NCBI RefSeq assembly: GCF_000003605.2 | Contig: NW_003133346.1 | Location: 145,906 to 180,311, forward strand | From: Saccoglossus kowalevskii | Lineage: Eukaryota > Hemichordata > Enteropneusta > Harrimaniidae | Direction of reading: 5' to 3' | DNA length: 34,406 bases | Shown here: piece by piece, positions 29,163 to 34,406 of the stretch | How positions within the stretch are numbered: the stretch's first letter is position 1 | How the letters are laid out: each line of letters begins with the position of its first letter | Notes under the pieces: model-generated | Told to the model about the DNA's origin: nothing | The model's database searches: none | Seen by the model: the letters and a program-made list of their open reading frames with translations, nothing else | Program-made: the position numbers and the translations under genes

Positions 29163-30303
29163 TTAGCCCCCACCCGGACAAAATCCGTGAGGGGCTTGTA
29201 GTTTTGTCTTCGTCAGTCTGTCAGTCCGTCTGGAGTGATTTCTCGGAGATGGCTTGACCGATTTTGTTGAGACTTGTTACAAAGACAAAGGGATCACCCA
29301 TACAGATGCACGTTGTTTTTCTTTTTTGAAATGATAAAATATGGCCGACTGGCAGCCATTTTGATTGTTAATCATGGCTTTTGTCTGCCCATTGATATTT
29401 CTCAGAGATGACTGATTTCAATGATACTAGGTACAAAGACACAGTGAGGAGGTATACACATACATGGATGTATTTCCTGATTTGATCTGGCGGCAATTTT
29501 CAATGTCAAAATCCTGTAAAATCCATTTTTTCGGTGTGTCCATCATCATTTCTCGGAGAAGCCTGGGCTGCCTGAAGCCTGCTGAGACTTGGTACAGAGT
29601 GACCACTAGTACAGATCACAGTCCCTCTATCCCTCTAGCGGGACTGTGTACAGATGCACATTGATTTATTTTTTCAAGAAATCAATTAATGAGCTCATTT
29701 GCATATTTAATTATTAATTTGAATTCTTGTTAATATCTTGTGAACTAATAGTTCAAATCAGACCAAACTTTGTGGAGACTTGATTTGTCAATATAAGATG
29801 TGTGCTATGCAATATTGACTTTCAACTTATTTAACAAGCTCATTTGCATATTTAATTAATTTTGAATTTTTCTTAAATAATATCTTGTGAACTAATTGAC
29901 CGAATGAGCCCAAACTTGGTATAGACTTACTTGATCTGTCAATATAAGATGTGGGCTATGCAATATTGACTTTCAACTTAATTAATGAGCTAATTTGAAT
30001 ATTTAATTCATTTTGAATTTTTGTTAATATCTTGTGAACTAATGGTTCATATATTTGCTATTTAATATTGACTCAATTGAATTTCCATATTCAATTGATT
30101 GTGCATTTTTGTTAAAATTGATGCAAATTTCACCAAATTCAATAGAGATGTCCTAGCTGTTAACTTTGAGTAACATACTTTTGATTTACAACTTAATTTT
30201 CCTACCCGATTTTATACATATATATTCAAACTTTATAATTCATAGTCAACTATAATCACATTTGACAAGTGGGGCTTTGTCATCTTCAGATGACTTGTTT
30301 TGT
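29163..30303. repeat. composite dispersed repeat built of about 140-150-bp units
   Basis: The left end is a foldback, AGCCCCCACCC...GTGAGGGGCT. Units then recur with ATTTCTCGGAGATG, GAGACTTGGTACA, TACAGATGCAC and GGCCGACTGGCAGCCATTTT markers (about 29240, 29395, 29545). A second unit type follows: GAGCTCATTTGCATATTTAA, TCTTGTGAACTAAT, ATAAGATGTGGGCTATGC. These copies start at 29692, 29837 and 29988 (spacing 145 and 151), then decay after 30060. The right end carries GTGGGGCTTTGTCATC, whose first part is inverted relative to the left AGCCCCCAC. It is probably a non-autonomous transposon with internal tandem repeats. Frames inside it (for example 29464-29664) are not genes. Confidence 0.7.
29610..29655. 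mobile_element. 32-bp palindromic mini-element inserted in a repeat unit
   Basis: CACAGTCCC...GGGACTGTG (29617-29648) is bounded by exact TACAGAT repeats (29610-29616 and 29649-29655). Counting the preceding G, GTACAGAT matches for 8 bp. The uninterrupted sister unit at 29301-29307 reads ATACAGATGCAC with one TACAGAT only. Removing the element plus one repeat restores the sister sequence, so this is an insertion. The family is shared with 34052-34080. Confidence 0.85.
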
Positions 30304-30339
30304 TTAACCTCAGACCACTATTGGTCTGAGATTTAACCT
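30303..30339. mobile_element. tiny hairpin with 8-bp flanking direct repeat
   Basis: CTCAGACCA (30309-30317) and TGGTCTGAG (30322-30330) form a perfect 9-bp stem with a CTAT loop. TTTAACCT occurs at 30303-30310 and 30332-30339. The direct repeat overlaps the stem start, so the exact element borders are ambiguous. It abuts the right end of the large composite repeat. Confidence 0.45.
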
Positions 30340-30344
30340 AAGTT

Positions 30345-30565
30345 AATCTAACCATAAATTACAAGGTTTACAAGGTAGATAATACAGCAAACATTATGAA
30401 TTATTGTTTGCCCCTGTTTCCTAATCTCCTGTCACGATTCCTATTTTATTTTTAGTAACCGTGCTTCTATAGAGTTTTTGCTGCAGCTCCGTTACGTGCA
30501 TGTTACCGGCGATTGTTATCGTGGTTGCTGTGATGTTTATCACACCGTGGAAGGTAGTACCATCT
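30345..30565. other. no gene seen
   Basis: Short spacer; nothing supported. Confidence 0.4.
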
Positions 30566-30570
30566 ATAAT

Positions 30571-30734
30571 CTGATCGATCACAACTCGACTTTATGCAAA
30601 TTTTAATCTTTGATTACACATCGTGAATGACCTCTATTACTATCAAAACATTTTTTTAGTTGCAGAGGTCGTCCAGAATACGTATTCAAGGATTAGAATT
30701 TGCATAAAATCTAGAGTCAACTACGATCGCTGAT
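30571..30734. repeat. long imperfect palindrome, arms about 65-70 bp
   Basis: The left arm (30571-30635) and right arm (30664-30734) are inverted copies. They share exact TTTATGCAAATT and GACCTCT, with substitutions and a few indels elsewhere. The loop is 28 nt. Each arm carries an octamer ATGCAAAT (30594-30601) or its inverse (30698-30705). No clear target duplication was found. It could be a foldback element or a transcribed long hairpin. Confidence 0.75.
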
Positions 30735-30739
30735 AACAT

Positions 30740-31780
30740 AACAGAAGAGAAGAGAATTGAAGGAATACGCCTCAGAGAATACACCAAATACTAGTAGTTA
30801 TAAATAATACATACTAGTATATTTATTTATTTTCTAACTGTACGTACGAGTTGATTGTTTTGCTGTGCGCGTAGTAAACAAACTATGTATTTCCCGTGAC
30901 ATGTATACGTCCTGAATCCGAGATACAACGCATATGGTCGGCATCGAATAAGATGCGTCACTACGCCTAATCAATAGATGCCGTTTTTTTTGCCTTTTAT
31001 GCTCAAGCAAGCCAGATTTCTACTAAGAGGACATGCTCAAATATTATTTTAAAATACAGAGAACTGAGGCACGCTTAAGTGATTAATTAAAATATCTGTT
31101 TACATTGTTCTTTGATTGACAATTCACTGTTGATGTTTGTTATACTAGTATGCAAAGGTCGATGGCCGCAGCGCGTGCAGCAGTATGTGACTTCCTGTTT
31201 ACTTCAAGTATTGATCAACCGTGGTCGAGGTTCGGACACGGTTAGTAATTGTGGTTCAGACTACAACCAACTATGGAACTACAAACCATGAAACACGAGT
31301 AAAAATGTAGACGCTTGCAGCATGCCTTGCGGAGAAAAAAGAAGACATCGGATCAAATGACAGAAAGAGTGAAACAAAATTGCATGACAGCGGTCCAGGG
31401 TCATATTACAATCAGTCGAATCAGTGATTTTCAGCTCTTCCGGGAGTGAACCTGGCTCTGTCGAATCGTTGTACAAATCAGGTGACGGTAATCTTCACTG
31501 GTTGTCACAAAAAACACCGTGTCACACAATGTATTGTTTATCGTAACACTACTTTTTGACTCTTGTTTTAACAGTCGGCTAACCTTTGATATCAGACTGG
31601 TTTTGTTCAGCATTACTAGGAAAGTACTCTTTCTCTGTTCCAAAAATTACCTGTTTACTAGTTTTTTTATTCTCAACAAACCCGTTTACTAGTAAATGAC
31701 TATTTTAGAACGATCTTGTTCTCACATGATCAAAGTGGATAATACAACATTTTTCCACTTTTCAAAAATTGAACATTTTT
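30740..31780. other. no gene seen with confidence
   Basis: A minus frame (31279-about 31492) reads LPSPDLYNDSTEPGSLPEEL after an acceptor-like CAACCAGTGAAG, and is the only hint of an exon. ATACTAGTAT palindromes occur near 30808 and 31144. Confidence 0.35.
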
Positions 31781-31785
31781 GCCAG

Positions 31786-31862
31786 TGGAGTACCCTTATT
31801 CGAACCAACGATTTCCGGATGGACGAGATGTGTGGATGCATCGTCATTACAGAAGATATTAG
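31786..31862 (+). CDS. possible 77-bp internal exon
   Basis: A strong acceptor (AACATTTTTGCCAG) and a good donor (ATTAG|GTATGT) bracket 77 bp. One open frame reads WSTLIRTNDFRMDEMCGCIV followed by ITEDIR. A second frame, GVPLFEPTISGWTRCVDASS, is also open. The interior is GC-richer than its flanks. Splice signals support an exon more than the sequence content does. No family is recognised. Confidence 0.3.
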
Positions 31863-31869
31863 GTATGTA

Positions 31870-32185
31870 CGATGTGGTAACACAAAATCTGCCATGGGGC
31901 TGTAGAAAAACCATCGAAAAACCATCGTATTTACATCTTGGCTGATCGTATTGAGATCGTATTTACAGGTTCAGGCTGAGGTTTACAGCGCAATTTACTC
32001 CTTATATTTTTAAAAAGAAAGATTTCTTGAACTTGAACCCATATTTGATTAGCAGCATATACATTAATGGAGGCCACTGATGGATGGTATCTAAGAGTGG
32101 GTATATACAACTGAATCAAATCTCAGTCATTCATTCATAGATGGATTCTGTACATAGCTTAATGCACGCCTTTTTATTTTTCGGA
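31870..32185. other. no gene seen
   Basis: Small direct repeats only: AAAAACCATCG twice and ATCGTATTTACA twice near 31910-31970. Confidence 0.45.
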
Positions 32186-32192
32186 GTTGGTT

Positions 32193-32361
32193 CAAAATGA
32201 CAGACTGGTGTCCATTTTGTTTCCTGATCTATATATTCCAGATGCCTGGATCGGAACGATCAAGTTCAAACTTGACATATGCATCATTCATTATATAAGA
32301 CAAACACATGTGTGCTTTTGCCACCATGTAATCCAAAACGGCTGACTGGCGGCCATCTTGT
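32193..32361. repeat. diverged relative of the 29.2-kb repeat units
   Basis: AAAATGACAGACTGGTGTCC (about 32194) and AAAACGGCTGACTGGCGGCC (about 32335) repeat with a spacing near 141 bp. They match the GGCCGACTGGCAGCCATTTT marker of the units at 29.3 kb. Intervening sequence is weakly similar. Confidence 0.6.
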
Positions 32362-32364
32362 TTA

Positions 32365-32680
32365 AATAACCCTCACACATGCATCATACATACATCACGC
32401 ATGAGGTCATAAATATATATTCCGCGTCTATAATTCAAACGGGGACTATGTCATTAAAAATGATAATTTAATATAATTTAGTTATAATTTTTTTTGAATT
32501 ACGTTTTCAGCCAGCATAGTGACCATTTTCAACGATTGGTTGATTTTACTTAGCATGTCCCTTGCATATGCGTACGTATGAACTGGTCCTTTGTACATTT
32601 TGAGTCACCCATGAACGTATTGAAGTTCTGATAACACAGTCACGTCTTATCCAGAATCCGCACAAGAGAGTGAAAGTACG
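32365..32680. other. no gene seen
   Basis: AT-rich spacer between two repeat tracts. Confidence 0.45.
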
Positions 32681-32682
32681 TT

Positions 32683-32890
32683 TATAGGAAACGCAATTTT
32701 ATTCGACTCAATTACAATTGTATATATAGGAACGCAATTTAATTAAATTTAATTAAACTCAATTAAAATGTGGTCCTAATCAGGGTTACAATTTAATTAA
32801 TTTAACTCTATAACATTGGAAAGCTGTATAGGAATGAAATTATATTTTAATTAAACTAAATTAAAATGCAATTCTATATAGGAATGGCAA
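32683..32890. repeat. AT-rich tandem repeat, period about 50 bp
   Basis: TATAGGAA recurs at 32683, 32725, 32827 and 32877 (spacings 42, 102 and 50). Each is followed by a GCAATTTAATTAAA-type stretch rich in short palindromes. A degraded copy probably occupies the double spacing. Confidence 0.65.
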
Positions 32891-32894
32891 TTAA

Positions 32895-34040
32895 TTAGCT
32901 ATATTAAGAAGTATCTAGTTACATTAACTTAAATTCAATGAATACAAATTTAACTTGGTTAACGGGCTTTGACAGTAGCATTAGGGTAAAGTGATAGGTA
33001 GGTAGATGCTTATCCAGTATATCAACTTAATCCCCTGAATTTATTGCCAAGACACGTATTTATTATCAATTCGTTTCCGTACTATTTCTGATTATTTTAT
33101 TATCTCCATGATTAGTGTACAAGTGTGTGTTTTTCCTTACGTATAAGGGGATCAGAAATCGCAAATAGCGGTGTAGTGGTGCCCTCCCCTCTCCATCATT
33201 GGCGATCGACCCCATGACAGATTTTACGCTCGGATACAACTTCACAATTTTCGCTCAATTCCTTCAAATTATAAATATTTTCTCTTATTTTTTTTCAATT
33301 GAAAATAAGTAAAATGTTTTCTAAAATTGATTCAAACTCAACCAAAACTTTGTGTGGACAAGATAGATAGATCCATGTTTATTTCAACTGTGACACGGAA
33401 AACCCCTAGAAAATGAGGGCATGCTCCCTGGCAGGTTGCCAACTTCAATTGTGGCTTGCATAAACTTTGCCACAGGAATGTTATTACTTATTCATGACCA
33501 TTGTACAGCATAAACATGAACGTGAATAGAATGGAGTGACACAAATAACTCTGAAAATAAGAAAGTTACTGGTATCTTTATGTGCATTAATGATCCATGA
33601 TAAAGTCAGGAGAAAAAATATCTCGTAAATGGAGATTATATTATGTTTGCACCATCTGCATTAACTTGCTTCGATTATAATGCCAAGCGAAAATACTTTA
33701 TTGCAATTTGTGCGAACCTGCATCTAATAGTGACCCAGAGTGCCTGAGAACACCTTAGGCCCGTGTCCATTAAGAGAATTTGTGTAATAATTCGATATGT
33801 CGTGTGTGTTTTTTCAATTAACCATTAGAACCGCTGGAAGAGCCGGTGAATCACTGAACCACAGAAAAAAAACATTAAAAAAGCATTTGATAAAAATGTA
33901 TTTTTCAGTCTTTCCAGTTGTCTGTGTTTAATCAATACAACCCACCATTTCAACGCGTTTTAAGCAAGCTCCGGTTCAAATTGCGCTGCGTTATATATGT
34001 ATCTTTGTGAGCCTAAATTCCGCAAATTCAACAGCTATGT
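32895..34040. other. AT-rich, no gene seen
   Basis: A GC-richer patch at 33150-33235 and another at 33395-33470 show no open frame or recognisable family. They could be fragments of dispersed repeats. Confidence 0.4.
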
Positions 34041-34044
34041 ATAG

Positions 34045-34087
34045 GTATGTTCACAGTCCCTCTATGTTAGAGGTACTGTGGTATGTT
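34045..34087. mobile_element. 29-bp palindromic mini-element with 7-bp target duplication
   Basis: CACAGTCCCTCTA-TGT-TAGAGGTACTGTG (34052-34080) is a hairpin with 13-bp arms and one mismatch. Exact GTATGTT lies on both sides (34045-34051 and 34081-34087); with the adjoining G the match is 8 bp. The arm CACAGTCCCTCTA is identical to that of the element at 29617. Confidence 0.85.
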
Positions 34088-34089
34088 AT

Positions 34090-34406
34090 TAATTGATAAC
34101 GTAGTACGTGTTTTCAACCAGCACCGCAGGTTTGCCACGCAACATTAACTCCCACAGTGCAGTACTGAAACCCTTCATTTCATCACGTATATGTTGTTTA
34201 TGAGAAAACAACGATGGCCAGACAAATATTATGAGAAAAGTTTAGATCCTTACCTTATATATATATATGATAATGATAATGTCCATAAATAAACAATTAC
34301 ATGTATTAATACAACCAATGCATCATGGACCACTTTTGTAATTTGCTTACATTCTGCATTCAAACTCTATTCAATTGCGTTGACGAAAAGATATATGCTG
34401 AAAAGT
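34090..34406. other. no gene seen; short AT microsatellite
   Basis: An (AT)n run at 34256-34268 is followed by GATAATGATAATG. Nothing else is supported up to the window end. Confidence 0.5.

Noticed and set aside
29464-29664. Plus frame inside the composite repeat
   Set aside because: It spans repeat-unit junctions and the inserted mini-element, so it cannot be an ancestral coding frame.

Overview
This is eukaryotic, almost certainly animal, nuclear DNA. It is AT-rich throughout, has no operon-like packing, and shows only short open frames, several of them bounded by GT/AG splice-type signals. It also carries a minisatellite, dispersed palindromic repeats and transposon remnants. The repeat style suggests an invertebrate, but I cannot name the phylum. 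No complete protein gene, rRNA or tRNA could be recognised. In AT-rich DNA of this length a few open frames of about 100 codons are expected by chance, so every CDS entry is a candidate exon with deliberately low confidence.

Layout. Positions 1-2446 are one tandem array of a 15-bp unit with nested higher-order duplication; its left end lies outside the window. Positions 2976-3600 hold a CpG-rich inverted-repeat element. Positions 4614-4685 hold a palindromic mini-element with 7-bp flanking duplications. Positions 4905-5824 hold a promoter-like CpG patch and, on the minus strand, the best exon candidate: the first coding exon of a secreted protein, with signal peptide and a perfect splice donor. 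Positions 6781-7535 (minus) carry two exon-like frames, one followed by a 176-bp-offset duplication. From 7.5 to 23.9 kb the sequence is mostly intergenic or intronic. It contains scattered exon-like frames, an RFX X-box inverted pair (16.2 kb), opposed C12/G11 runs, and a ZNF143-type site (18.97 kb). A hAT-like fragment lies at 23911-24193. A stretch open on both strands lies at 25.0-25.5 kb. A possible terminal exon with AATAAA lies near 26.7 kb.

The right third is repeat-dominated. It has a pyrimidine-rich degenerate tract (27.5-27.85 kb), a TTCGCTA-motif cluster (28.1-28.4 kb), and a composite repeat built of roughly 140-150-bp units (29.16-30.30 kb) with a relative at 32.19-32.36 kb. It also has a long imperfect palindrome (30.57-30.73 kb) and an AT-rich repeat of about 50 bp (32.68-32.89 kb).

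The most interesting signal is a set of very short, perfectly or nearly palindromic insertions, 29-58 bp long, each flanked by an exact 7-bp direct repeat. Two (29617-29648 and 34052-34080) clearly belong to one family. One interrupts a repeat whose uninterrupted sister copy lies 309 bp away, giving an empty-site comparison inside the window. This looks like a family of ultra-short non-autonomous transposons. No gene network can be reconstructed from this window.
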